From Mangifera indica (Eukaryota; Streptophyta; Magnoliopsida; Sapindales; Anacardiaceae), in the NCBI RefSeq assembly GCF_011075055.1, contig NC_058140.1, forward strand, positions 16,245,945 through 16,309,944: 64,000 nt of DNA, in the 5' to 3' direction. Positions within the stretch are counted from its first letter, which is position 1. Each line of letters opens with the position of its first letter. The notes under the pieces are model-generated. The model saw only the letters and a list, made by a program, of their open reading frames with translations. It was not told the DNA's origin and did no database searches. The translations under genes were made by a program, and so were the position numbers. Shown here in pieces: positions 12,795 through 25,443 of the stretch.

Positions 12795-13200
12795 ACACAA
12801 AGTATCAAGTGAAAATGTGCCACATTATCGTGCTTATATGACACGCAATCCCTTATTGGAACATTGTAAATGCTTATGATAGAACTATTCTACAAATGTA
12901 ATTCATCTATGCATTTTATATGCATACAACTAGCGAATGAAGGTGCACCATGTGTCCATGTTATTGTGAGTGAATGACACACAGTCCCTTAATAGGCAAC
13001 CAAGTAGAGGCATGGCACTTTATGGCACGTGTATGACATGTCCCCTCTTTGTTAGGTCGTTGTATGAATATCATATAGAATTTTTCTTCAAACAAATGTG
13101 ATTCTTTTCTTCATTCTTTACATGTGTAACTACCAAATGAAGATGTGCCACGTTATTACGTATGTATAGCACTCACCCATTTATTGAACCATTCTTATTA
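12795..13200. repeat. Degenerate direct repeat, period about 130-200 bp
   Basis: The core AATGAAGGTGCACCATGT at 12935 recurs as AATGAAGATGTGCCACGTT at 13136 and AGTGAAAATGTGCCACATT at 12809. Each is followed by a TATGACAC- or CACTCAC-like block and a CCCTTATTGGAAC-like block. A weaker partial copy lies at about 13012-13070. The origin is unknown; it may be an eroded satellite-like array or a transposon subterminal repeat. Confidence 0.6.
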
Positions 13201-15589
13201 GAAATGAAAATTTCAATCTAAATTTAACAATCTTGACTCTTTCTAACCTCAACAAAAAAAAAAAGAAATGAGATGAAAACAAAAAAATCTCCATAATAAG
13301 ATAAACCTAAGACAAAGATATATGTGTTCTCTTCCCTCTTATCTAGTCCTTGCCCCACCCTCGTTTTTATCTTCGTCCTTTTATAATAATATATCTATTT
13401 AAAATGATAACATATATTTATAATTTTAAATTATTTATATTTTTAAATTTATTTAAGTTTTTATTATACATATTAAAGTAATTAATATATAATATTTGTG
13501 ACATTTAAATTAATAGATTAGTTTTAATTTTACTTAATTTCATTATTTAATATATTTATTTTTGTGTTTAAAGGAAATAAGAAAAAGATTTTTTCCCTCG
13601 ATAACAAGAAGAGGATAAGGAGGAAATTTTTCTTCACGGGAAAGAGACAAAAAATCTTTATTATCCCTGTAACAGGAAATGATCAGAAACAAAAATTGAT
13701 ATTCATTGAAATCCCCTCTCCGCCCATTCTTGTTGCTATCCCTAATTCTCATGCATCAAATACTCTAAAGAACTGTTCCATAAAAGATGTATTTCAAAAA
13801 GAAAAATATAAGAGAAATAAGGTGTTCTTAAAAAATAATTTAAATAATAAAAAAGAAAATTTTATATATAATAAGACATAAATTCAAGTTTCTTCTAATG
13901 ATATTTTAAAATAAAATTTCTAACTTACGTAATAGTTATGATTTAAAAAAAAAAATTAATAAGGTTATTCTTTAAATGAGAATGAACAATATATCAAAAT
14001 AGTATGCTAGACACGATGACCATAAAAGATATTATAATAAAGTTTTGTGCGCATGGCACCATGTTAACCCAATTTTAATTTGGTTAATTCTTCGGATTCT
14101 GTATTAAACCAAAACAATTAAAACCCTAATTTCATACTTACAGAGCTATAGAAAGAAATCATTCATTGCCCATGTTATCAACTATTAAAGTGTAAGACTG
14201 AAATTTATTTAAAACGGTATAATAATAGGATCAACATGGTTTAATGTCATCCTCTTAAATCTTAGCCTAAGGGATGAAGAGCCATCTGAATATCCTTTCA
14301 ATTAAAAAAAAAAAATTTATTAAATATGTATCAAACACATTTTTTTTAAATCATAAAAGTCAATAAAATTAATAAAATATTATAATTTTTAATATGGAGA
14401 TATAAATTCAAACCTTTGCTTATTATTTTTCTTTGACTCTTACAATTCATTATTATTCTAACCGTGACTCTTGCATCTATCAATGAGGATTTTTGTTATT
14501 TTAAAAATCTAATAAGGATTTTATTATTTGACCAAACCTAATATAATAATATATATCATGTTTACAACACTAATATATATTATTCCCAAATTATATTGCA
14601 TTACAAATTTATTAATATAATGTTTCTTACTATCCTCGAGGAAAATATTTATTATATTACATTTTATAAGTATTTAAATATATTTTTTGTTTTCAAAAAC
14701 AAGAAAAACGATAATTTTTTTGAAAGTGTTTTTAGTAAAAATACAAATTCACAAACAATTATAAAATAATTTTTTAATATAAAATTTTTATAATTTAAAA
14801 ACATTTTTATAACAAAATAATTTTTAATATTAAAAATACATTTTTTAATATAAAAACAATTTACAAATTTTTATAACAAAATTATTTTGAACTGTTAATA
14901 TACAACTCAAAAAAATTGATCCATATGTTTTCCAAATTTTGACGTAATTATAAAAATAATTAATGTATAGCTGAGAATTTTGATTTTACTTTCTTTTCTA
15001 ATAGCACACATTTTACACGTGCTATTATTGTTTGAATTCCATGTTTGCCGTACATCTTTATTGACTTCTTTTCGTGAAGACTTGTCTTACATGACGTAAG
15101 CTCTTGTGGAATAACATTTTTATACGGACCTTAATGACTCGTCTTACATGATATATTAGGTAATTAACTAAAAGGCCTGTAATTTGAGGGGTTATAGAAA
15201 AATCAATTTTGTATGTGGTTAAGTGGATATGATTTGTAAATAATAAAATTATATGCATATATTTTTAAATATATAATTGTGTGTAAAAATTATGTATCAT
15301 CAACATACCCAGTTTTTTGTCAATTTCTCTTGTTAAAAAAGAGCAAAAAAATTATTAAATTGTGTATTCTTATCTTTTTATTGCTTAAAATATTAAAATT
15401 TATTTGTCTAGTAAAATTATTGCTTAAAGTTTTTAACATCCCCCTTATTGAAACCCCTTAAGACCAAAAAAATTTAATAATATAAAAGGAATACTTAATA
15501 ATCATAGTTTTCTTGGATCGTTTTTTGAAAACTTAGCTACTTTAAGATTAAACAATCTTGTAAGGATAGTATAATACAAGCGATGTTAT

Positions 15590-15760
15590 ATGTATTTGTC
15601 ATAAATATTAATTTGAGTATCGATAATGATATATCACTTAATAATTAAGTATTATTTTATTTTAATTTAAAATTATATAATTATACCTAAATTATTATTT
15701 ATTATAAATACATTTAATTTTATTGATATAATAAACCCATTATTTATTAATATTGCTAAT
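15590..15760. repeat. Possible hairpin-MITE fragment
   Basis: This stretch has the same order of motifs (TATTATTTTATTTTAATTTAAAATTAT, then ATAATTATA) as the better copies at 16150 and 31682. The ends are lost. Composition is extreme A+T, so chance similarity is possible. Confidence 0.3.
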
Positions 15761-16149
15761 ATTTGAAAATTATAAAAAAATTCAAAACATTTCTTGAAAA
15801 TTTATTAAATGTATTCTCAATATTATCATTTTTAGAATATTATTCTTATAAAAATGATCTAAAAATGATAAGAATCACATTTTCAAAAAATATATTAAAA
15901 ATCTAGACCAATTTGTGCTCTATCCAATTATTATGGGCATCAAAGAAATTTGGACAAGTTCCATTATCCAGTCATTGTAGTGCACTTCTGTATCTAAACA
16001 CTAATTAAGTGTAATAATCCTTGACCACAAAAATTAAATAAACACCATTTTTAGTACAACTAATAATATGTGGGTTTGAAATGTTCCCCCGATTTCTATT
16101 GGTTTGTTGGGTAATCCATGTCACAGACCACCTATATTTCTATTCACTA

Positions 16150-16299
16150 AATCTATATATGCACAATCTATGTGCAATATATTATAATATAATTTGATAT
16201 TATTTTATCTTTAATTTAAAATTATTCAATCACATAATAATATATAATTATTTATATATAAAATTATGTATATTATTTACACATATAATATTACTTATC
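16150..16299. mobile_element. Short hairpin MITE copy
   Basis: An about 150-bp AT-rich block with a partly palindromic layout: TGTGCAATATATTATAATA on the left, a TTTTATCTTTAATTTAAAATTATTCAATCACATAATAAT-like core, and AAATTATGTATATTATTTAC then ACATATAATATTACTT on the right. The same layout recurs at 31682, 35215 and 61262. Confidence 0.5.
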
Positions 16300-17117
16300 T
16301 CTATATTTGTCTTAAAAAACTAGAACATTTTTATTGTTTTATGAATAAATTACATTTTCATACTCAATGTTGCCCAAAAACTTATTATTGCCTTCACCAA
16401 AAACTTGTCATTATCACCATCATTGACGAAATTTGAAAGTGTAAAGTTATCAAATTTCATTTTAAATAGTCGACGCCATCAATTCATTGTTGAAATCTAA
16501 CAATATCAACTTTTTTGTCAACTTCCTATGAGAGGGGTGAGAGGTGGTGAAGATGATAAGTTGACTACGAGGTAAAACTTTAGTCATCAAATACAAGGGT
16601 GAGGGTTTCCAAATTTTTAAAAGGACTAAATGCATGCTTTCGAATATGTAAAATACCTAATTATTTTGTTTTAATGTCTAGTTCAAATATGTAAAATATT
16701 TTATTATTATTTTTAAATTATAGACTATCAAATTATTATTTTGAACTTACACAATTAATTTTTTTAAAATATTTTTTATTTTTTGTAAGTAATTATTATT
16801 ATTTTTAATTGTGTATGATAAAATTACTATTTTGAACTTATACAATTTTTTTGATGGCAGTGGGCGGAAAATGGTCTCCCATATGTTTGCCTGCGTGGTT
16901 GGCCCATGATAATAAGTGGTGTTTGAAAAATATTGTTTAATTTTGGGTAAAAAATGTTATTTATGTAATTAAAAGATGGAAAATTTGGGCCAAAATGGAT
17001 GCGATTTACTGATACTTTGTAATCCACCAGATCTTTAAAGGTTACACCAAAATCAACTCAATTTTAAAACGGGGATGTCACGAATAATTTTCAAACTACA
17101 GGGGGGTCATGGAAATT

Positions 17118-17191
17118 TGGCGTCGCCCGGACTCGAACCGGAGACCTTCAGTGTGTTAGACTGACGTGATAACCAACTACACCACGACACC
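17118..17191 (-). tRNA. trnV-AAC: tRNA-Val (anticodon AAC)
   Basis: The reverse complement begins GGTGTCGTGGTGTAGTTGG and folds as a cloverleaf. The 7-bp acceptor stem is GGTGTCG with CGACGCC (one G-U), and the discriminator is A. The anticodon stem is TCAGT/ACTGA with loop CTAACAC, so the anticodon is AAC (valine). The T arm is CCGG-TTCGAGT-CCGG. Internal promoter boxes are intact: A box TGGTGTAGTTGG and B box GGTTCGAGTCC. There is no intron and the length is 74 nt. It is a nuclear gene transcribed by RNA polymerase III. It lies 215 bp upstream of the MAD1 start codon, transcribed away from it. Confidence 0.95.
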
Positions 17192-17277
17192 AATTGCCCA
17201 TTCAATCGGGCGTGTCATCCTGACATATTTAAATGAATTAGCTCTTGTTAGAGGAGGTTCAACATTCAGCTCCTAAA

Positions 17278-17285
17278 ATTGGCGC
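17278..17285 (+). promoter_or_regulatory. E2F-like site upstream of MAD1
   Basis: ATTGGCGC fits the plant E2F consensus WTTSSCSS. It lies 122 bp before the MAD1 start codon, where cell-cycle genes often carry E2F sites. An 8-bp match alone is weak evidence. Confidence 0.4.
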
Positions 17286-17406
17286 TTCTGATTTCAAAAA
17301 TTAACGCACGAATTAAGTTTGATTCTGATTGAACTTAAAATTTTTTTTTTTGAGAGAGAGAAAGAAACCCTAGAGAATCAATCGTGCTGTGTGAGGAAGA
17401 GAGAGA

Positions 17407-20400
17407 ATGATTCTGAGAACGCCACCGCCGAAGAGGCCGAGAGCGCCCGATGTCGACAAACCTATCGTCGAGAGTCCGCCTGGAAGCGGCGTGGGCTCTG
17501 GCCGCCGCCTTGTTATCTATGAAGATCCTCCGGTAGCCGCTGCGGCACCAGAGGCGTCTCATGAACCATCAGATCAATATCTCTGCACTTATCAGTGTCG
17601 TCAAATGGTACGACCACTGCTTGATTTTATTGTTGCAAAATTACTGATTCAGGTTGATTCGCATCTTGTTCTTTCGAAAGTGATTTTAAGTACAAAAGCA
17701 TTTGTTGTGCTTGCTCAAGTGGAAAGTGTTTTTTTCAGAAGAGGAACATTTAAGTGCTTTAGCGATGTGCTCATTCATATTTTCTGTACTGCATATAAAT
17801 TGCATAACTTTGCCTCGTTTGTGTAGGTCAAAGTAGATTTTATTGATGCTTTAAGCAATACAGAGAAGCAAGTTCGTGATTATGAAGTTAAATTGGAAGA
17901 ACTAAATGAAAAGCTTAGCAAAGCTGGTGCGTCTTCTTATATAGGGGTTACTATATATCTGTAAACATTTCCTTTATGCTAAAATTTTCATATTTTTGTA
18001 AGGTTTCTTAGAGTAGGTAAGTTGCAACAATTTTGTTTACTTTATTCTTTGAGTTCATTTCCTTTCTTCAGGCTAGTATTTCTGAATTCTGATAGACCCT
18101 AAGAGAAAAATGGTCTTGAAGAGTTTCTATGAAAGAAAAAGATAAATTACCAGGGGTAATAGACTGTACATTTCTTAAAGTTAGCAGCACTATCCTCATA
18201 ATCTAGGTTAAGAAACTTGATGATATCCTACTCATATTTAGCTGCTAATTTTTTTTTTCATTTGTTTAATTCTCTATGGATTCATGTGCAAATTTTTTGA
18301 GCTAGTGGTATGAGTCTTTTTATCTGGTTACATTTCTACTGCTGACATTTGTATCTTAGAATTGGCATTAGTCTGTATTGCTAATGTGTTTTATTGTGCA
18401 CAGATGCTGAGAGGAAGAAATTCAGGGATCAGTTCTTATATGCAGAACAAGAGCTTGCTGCTGCTAAAGGGCGGGAGGGTGTGCTACAGGATCAGCTGCT
18501 GAAAGAAGTTACTGATTCCCAGGAACGACTGAGAAAACAAATACAATTATGTTGTGAACTTGAGGTACAATATGTAGTTACTTTTGTGAAAGGAATATAC
18601 ACAATCTGCTTGCTCTGCATTTTTTCTTCTATTAAGGTAGGGAGTTCTGATCCCCTTTAGATTTCTGAATCAATTAGTTATTCATTTTCTCTTTTCGTAG
18701 TTTCAGTTCTATGTTGTACTAGTTTTTATTGTCCTTGCCGTATAACTGCAATTGCTTTAGTTAGTTCATTTGTCTTTTGCTTTTAATTTTCCAATTGTCA
18801 AATCTGTTTTTCAGTAATGTTACAATTGATAGTATATCAAAATTTATAAATTATAGTGACGTGATCTTGTTTGATGATGAACTTGGGTGTAATCATGAGA
18901 ACTAATGATAACGAAAGAGAGATTTCTTATTAGAAGGAATGGAAAAGAAGAAAAAAAAATCTCTGCGTATCCATTAAAAATTCTTCCCATACTTATTTAA
19001 CTATTGCCAATATCACTATATGATTTACACTGACTTTATACTTCCTCTTTTATTTCTTATGAATATTTTTATATTTCTATATTGCCATGTCAAATGTGAA
19101 ACCAAGTCAAATTTTCCCATTTTGGAATTTAGGGAAAGCTTCGAAATGAAACGAACCTTCGCATGAAAGCAGAATCTGCAGCAGCTTCAGCTGAAGAGAA
19201 AGCTAGCCTTTTAGAAGGAAAGCAAAGCCATGTTTCAGAAAGCATTGAGAGGGAAAAGAAACGCCTTCAAAATGAGCTTACTCAGTTGAAGGAAGAATCC
19301 AAGTCTTCCATTTCTAGAATAAGTGCGGATGTGAGTAAACACAAATTGTGGTTGAAATGCAATTTCTCATTTATGGATATTGTATATATCTAAATTAAAA
19401 TCTGGAATTCTCTTGTAGCGTGAAAGAATGGAATGGAAAGCTAATAATGCTGAGAAAAATTCAGAAATACTGAAAGAGCAGTTGGAAGCTCAGAAGGAGC
19501 AACTTAATGAGGTTTCTCCCTTTCCTTTTTCATTTTATGTTGTATGCAGTTGTATCTGATGTTTGTTTGTTTGTTTTTTCACATGTCAATTGATATACTT
19601 CAATAGTGTATATCTTTTATTTTTGTTCCGGACATCATTTGACGGTTTATGTTTTCCATCTATAATTAAATTGAAGTTATAGTATCAAGTTGTAATCTCA
19701 TTTGCTTGAAGGTTATGATCTTTTGACTTTTGATGTGATGAATTGATTTGTTTCTTTGCTGAGAATCATTTATGCTGTTTCATTTTTTCAGTGCTTGCAG
19801 CAGAAGAGTGAATTAGAGAAGAAGTTATCAAGTTTCACATTTCAAGAAGTTACTTCTACAGATAATGATATTTTGGTCAAACATTTGCAGGAAGAGATTA
19901 GAAACTATGTAAGTTGGGTATCTGATTCGCTGGTACTTTTTTATACAATTTCTTTTGCAGAGAATTTCCTGTGGTTTTAGCTCAAACTATAATTCATGCT
20001 CATAAAAAGTACACCCTTTCATTTCCCGTATAGTAGAATTCCAACCCTCACCCTTGACCGCCCCTCCTCCCCCTTCTCCCCCACCCCCCCAAAAAAAAAG
20101 GAAAGAAGATATCCATTTATGTTGATTGAGGTGGCACATTTTCACCCTTTCTCGAAGTGTTATAAGTTCTAGAAAGATGGGTTGTTTTCGTTAAATATCA
20201 TGACGTGTGTAAGGATCAGTTCATATAAATGTTTGTTAGATAGCCAAGCAATAATTCTATAGAAACTTTAATTGTTGATGTACTGAAGTCTAGACCACAA
20301 TTTAAACAGTATATGGTTGTATTGAACTAGCTGTAAAGAGAAGAATGGAAACGGCCAAAATTCAAACTAATAGTGAAAGTCATTTTCCGTGGGTGCTGAA

Positions 20401-23400
20401 TAGAGAGCCTTCAGGCAAAATCACATCTATTCTGCATATCATATGCTTAAAGCGGCAAAGGGGCAGAAACAATGATAAGAATTTTGGCATTGAAACCAAT
20501 CATAGTACTGCAAGAAATTGGAGCTCTCTTTGCTACTTTCTACATTTGTATAAATGCTTTTCTCATTAATCATGATAATTAACCTGTTGGGATGGATAGT
20601 GATCATGCTGAGTGCTTTATCTTATAATTTCACATTTTATGCAAGCAAATTTTTTTTATTGTATATTTCATGGATCTTTTTTCTTTCAAACTAAAATATT
20701 TCCTTGATTCAACTTCTTATCAGGAGGCTGAGGTACGAGAAGCAAGAAAATTGAAATTAACTCATGAAAATATCGAGTTACTAAAAGAGAAATTGTTGGA
20801 AGAAAAGGGCCGTAGAGAGAGAGCTGAAGTAGAACTATTGAAATTGCAAGAAGTTCAGCAAAGTATGAATAAATTAGAGGAAGAATTGTCATCATGGAAG
20901 GTGTTGATTAGGGACATTCCTGGTGTGTCATGTTCTGAAGACATAACTTTGAAGTTTGTGGCTTTGCAGAAGTATGTGCATAGTTATTGTTTTGACAGTT
21001 TTGGCTAAATAATAGACTGCTGCTTCATGCTTACCTTTCCTCCAATAGATTGTATTTTAGTTGTTCTGTGACTTGTTTTAGACTGCTTTATTCTGTTTTA
21101 GATGGCGGACAACTTCTTTTGTTCACAAAAAGAAAAAAGGGTAGTGTGGTTGTCACTCATTTTGGTGCAGAAACAATGCTTGCCCACGCTTGAAGATGCA
21201 TTTAATGCAGATGTGTGCTGTAGTTTGTTGATGACTTTAATTTTGTGTGTGTGATCATGTATTATGTTTGTAGTTTTAATTTTTTTGTGATTAAAAGCTA
21301 GCAGGTTTCTTCTTAATAAAGTTTCTGTTGTGTTCTTAATTTCTGGAGTCTTGAATTGCGTTTGTTTGGGTGAGTATAATCCGTTGGTTTCTGATGTTTG
21401 TTTTTTTTTTGGTTGAATGCAGGGAGGTTCTTGATAGCATGATGAAGTTAGGTGAGGCAAATGCACAGTTGAAACAGATGGAGGTGGCATTGGATGCAGC
21501 ACAACTCGGCAAGCAGAATGCTGAAACTGAGGCTACACTAGCTAAAGAGAAGGCAGAAGTAACCAAATCAGAGGTCAAGCGCATTGAACTGATGGTAATC
21601 TTTATTATATGGGCCAATATATTCTCTAGGAGTCATCTCCTTTTTGTTTCTTCTTGTTCCTTTTTTGGCAATTTAAGCTAATTTGGAGGAGTTTACCGGA
21701 GGCAAAAATTACAAATTGAAAATAGGGAGTCTACTCTGTCTTAATTTGCTGTTGAGTCAAGGCAAGGTCATCTAGATTTACTTTCTTTGACTCACAGTTG
21801 CATTGTCAAATAACTGAGTAGCTGTATCTTAACTGTTTGTGATGTAGCTGTAATTTGTTGTCAGTATACCGTGAGAATACTTGCTATTGCTTTATATCTT
21901 TCTAGTACATGACAACAGAAATAGAAACAGATATGAACTAAACAGGCTTTCATCTTGAACATGTATAGCCATGATAAGCTTATGGATTGTTAAAATATAA
22001 TACTAAATTTATAGGGGAGGAGCAATCTGAACAAATTTTAAATAGAATCCATGAAAAAGGGACCTAGAACATTAATAATACTTCACATTGGCTTTTTGCA
22101 TATCATATTTTTAAAAAGATGGATCAGCATCATTTGTGATATGGCTGGAAGCACGAAATTATGCATATTAATCTTCGACTGGCTAGGTGAAAGGAAGAAT
22201 GAATTTGCTACAATCTTTGGTAATCCTTGTGTCTCAATAGTAGTTTTTCAGCTAAGTTTTGTATAAATAAATTCTAATCTCCTTAATGGTAAAATAATGA
22301 TGTTCATATAGTTTAACAATGTTGATTATATATTGAAGCTTTCTATGGTGACTGAAGAGAGAGATAAGTTTAGAAATATAGTTAATGAATTCAAGAGGCC
22401 AAAGAATGATGATGGAGTTGGGGACGAAACAGCTAACAGAACCCTTATTCAGGTACTAGAACGCTATTCCTGCTTTCTATTCCGTGCCCTTTTGTGTTGT
22501 TTTTTTTTTCCTGATGTTTTCTTTCTATCCTTTGGTTTTATTTGTACAGGAGCTTGAATCATCTCTATCCAAGAAGGAAGGCTTCATAGCAGAATTGGAG
22601 AGTAGTCTACGACAACAAGAAGAAACTAATAACCGTCAAAATGATGAAATAAGGTTGCTCAATGAGAGGCTAACCAATGAAGCAAGAAGAATAAAGTCAT
22701 TAGAGAGAGAGAGTGATCGCCTCCGTTCAGAGGTCTCTCTTCTAGAGTCCAAGGTATGTGCCAACATATTTGATGGTTTACTGCACTGGTTAATTGAGCT
22801 CTGACTTGCAGTCTGTAGTGGTACTTAAAATGGCCTTCTACGATATGAACTTTCCAAATGATGCCTTCATGCAGTGCTTTGTTCATGAGCTATTATGACT
22901 TGAGTAAATTAGGAAAAAAGTTGAATTCAAGGTATTTGACCTTTCCAACACTTTTAGTTCTGCCCACTGCAACTTATCTGATATTTGGGGGGGAGTAAAA
23001 AAAGCAGAGTTAAAAGCTTCCAAGTATTTAAATCATTTGGATTGGGTCTACTAATGGACTCAACACATGTTGTGGCCTAAAGTTGGCTGTCACTTGGAGG
23101 AATGAGAGTGCAAGTGTGAGCAATTTTCAAATTTTTCTAGAGTGACAATTCATTTAGTGAATGTAAAATTTTATTATTTAGAATAATAATTAATACTTAA
23201 TTTTAATGGACAAAATGTTTTCAAACTGTTTAAATTTCATAGCTTATAGTTTCATGTAAATAAAAAAGCAAAAAAACAACGAAACAAAGTAATGTCATGG
23301 TGCTTAATTGCACAAAAAAATGGAAGGTTATAAATCTTAGCACAATCTTGTCAAAATTTGCTGATTCTAAAATTTCATCTGTGAAGTACTTGTTATTTTT

Positions 23401-25443
23401 CTCCGATCTGCTCAATTTTCAGACAGGAGCCAGTTTTCTGTCTAATTGGTCTCTTAGGTGTTTTAAACTTCACATCTTTATCTTATTATTGTTTTTATTT
23501 GTAGGCATAATGTTCAGGTGCTTTGGTTCTTATTTATTTAAATTTCAACTTTCTTCTTGTCTGCAGTTGGGTCATGGTGATTATTCTACCACGAATACAA
23601 AAGTTTTGCGCATGGTAAATACTCTGGCAGTTGATAATGAGGCAAAACAAACTATAGAGGCTTTGCAAACTGAGTTGCAGAAGACAAAGGAGAAGTTACA
23701 AGCTGTTGAAGAGTTGAAGGGTCAATCAGGTTTTTCTTTTCTTTACAGACAATCTTTTGGTTTTATTATTTTCAATCTTTTTTGTTGCCCTTAATGCAAA
23801 AACAATGACTATCTTGAGGAATGAGTAAAAAATCATACTACTGGGATGTTGTATAATCTGTTTTTCTACTATTAAATTATGCCTAATTAACTGTAATAGT
23901 ATTCAAAGATGTGTAATTTGTTATAATTTAGGATTTTAAGGATGACACAGTAGGTTATCTAGGCCCTTTGGATTGAACTGGTATTCCATAAATTAGATTT
24001 TTCTCTGATTTTTTGTTTTGTCAAGTAGGTGATGCTGGAAAACTAGTGGACTCCTATATATCGGGGAAAGTAACTCAGTTAAAAGAGCAAATTGCAACAC
24101 TTGAAAAGCGTGAAGAAAGGTGAATAAACGGTTGAATTACATGGGTACTTGATGCCTTATTCAATCATTTTATAACTGAAGCATTTTGAATACTCACATG
24201 GAACAGATATAAGGCAGTTTTTGCAGATAGAATCTCAGTTTTCAGGAGAGCTTGCTGTGAACTTTTTGGTTACAAGGTATAATTTTATTGCCCATCGCAT
24301 TCAGTAATTTCATAAAATTCTACCTCTACATCCATGAATCCTGAAGGACAGTCAACATAGTTGTAACTTGGGATTTCAACTCCAATCAATGTTAACATCT
24401 ATTTTCTAGAGCCCGTGATTCGGTTGTGGTCCAGAATGCATGATAGAGTAACACTTTCTTTTGTGGTGGCTCATATTTTGCCTTACATAAACTATTACCA
24501 AGCTTCATTAATGTATGCGTTTGGTGGTGGAGGGTGATTCTTCTTGTCTTGACTTGTTTGTAAATGTAGTTTATCCAAATTTTTAACTTAAGTCAGTCAT
24601 ACAGATTGATTTAGGCAGGCAGTGGTTATATATGAAGGAAAAGGATGTTATTTTTAAAATATTGGCAATGCCAGAGATTCCTTTTAACCAAGATCTTTTG
24701 TTTCTTTGAATTTCTTAATGCCTATTGTTTGATCTCTGCTGCAGATTGTAATGGATGAGCACCAGCGTTCTAATGGAATCCCCATAACACATTTCACCTT
24801 GCAATCTATTTATGCACAAAGTGACGACGAAAAACTTGAATTCGAATATGAATCAGGCAATACAAATGTTCTGGTAAGATGGTGAATAGTTTGTTAATTG
24901 GGGTGTCTTATAATACGACAGTGTTGTCTTTAATATCATATGCTGAAAATGTAACCTTTGGGATATATTCATCTTTTGGGGCTACAGTTGAGTTGGGTAT
25001 AATCTGTACCTTCATTGCCTTGATATGGTAATGTTACAATTACATTCCGGGAAATGCCAAAAATTGCAGTTAAAAATTTTTCCTTTATTTAAATTGGTCA
25101 TACATAAAGAAATTTACAAGTGCCATGTTTTTCCAGGTCAACAATTACACATCTCAACCCGAGATATCTCGCCAGGTGAGAAACATAACTATTTCCTACC
25201 TTTTTTTTTGTCCACTTACGTTTGCATATACACACGAAAGATTTTGAACTCTGTAGAGCATCAACTTTACTTCAAGTATTCCAGTTAATATTTCTACATA
25301 CATATTTTCCTTTCTTCTTGTACAAATCTTTATCTTTTTTAATTTTTTGGCAGATTGACATATTCGTTAGGAAGATGAACTCTATTCCAGCTTTCACTGC
25401 TAACTTAACAGTGGAGTCTTTCAACAAGCGAACTTTATCGTAA
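17407..25443 (+). CDS. MAD1: Spindle assembly checkpoint protein MAD1
   Basis: Sixteen exons: 17407-17607, 17827-17926, 18404-18564, 19133-19330, 19419-19511, 19792-19908, 20724-20971, 21423-21594, 22339-22452, 22550-22753, 23567-23729, 24029-24119, 24207-24276, 24745-24873, 25137-25175 and 25354-25443. The product is 729 aa (Arabidopsis MAD1 is about 726). The N-terminus MILRTPPPKRPRAP matches plant MAD1, followed by a long coiled coil rich in Glu, Lys and Leu (about 70-620). A KVLRMVNTLAVD motif at residues 548-559 aligns with the Mad2-interacting motif of human MAD1. The C-terminal globular domain (ELFGYKIVMDEHQRSNGIPI to FVRKMNSIPAFTANL) is the RWD-like kinetochore domain. MAD1 sits at the nuclear envelope and unattached kinetochores and recruits MAD2 to delay anaphase. 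All introns are GT-AG except where ambiguous by one base. Confidence 0.95.
23600..23635 (+). other. Mad2-interacting motif (MIM) in MAD1
   Basis: Codons in exon 11 read K-V-L-R-M-V-N-T-L-A-V-D at residues 548-559. The human MAD1 MIM begins K-V-L-H-M, and this is the segment embraced by closed MAD2. The match is at the expected place, between the long coiled coil and the C-terminal part. Confidence 0.7.

Larger units (their letters stand above)
11931..17117. other. Gene-free AT-rich interval between ARF1 and tRNA-Val
   Basis: No believable gene was found. It contains the ARF1 upstream region, a MITE at about 12236-12665, a degenerate repeat at 12795-13200, and short hairpin-MITE remnants near 15590-15760 and 16150-16299. 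The open frames at 13543-13881 have low-complexity Lys/Ile-rich translations, no family resemblance and no splice support. Confidence 0.6.

Noticed and set aside
13543..13881. Overlapping open frames on both strands (69 and 105 codons)
   Set aside because: Translations are Lys/Ile/Phe-rich, with no family resemblance and no splice or promoter context; likely AT-rich chance frames.
17407..17826. A 139-codon uninterrupted frame starting at the MAD1 ATG
   Set aside because: After codon 67 it reads through a GT-AG intron. The spliced continuation at 17827 restores the MAD1 sequence.
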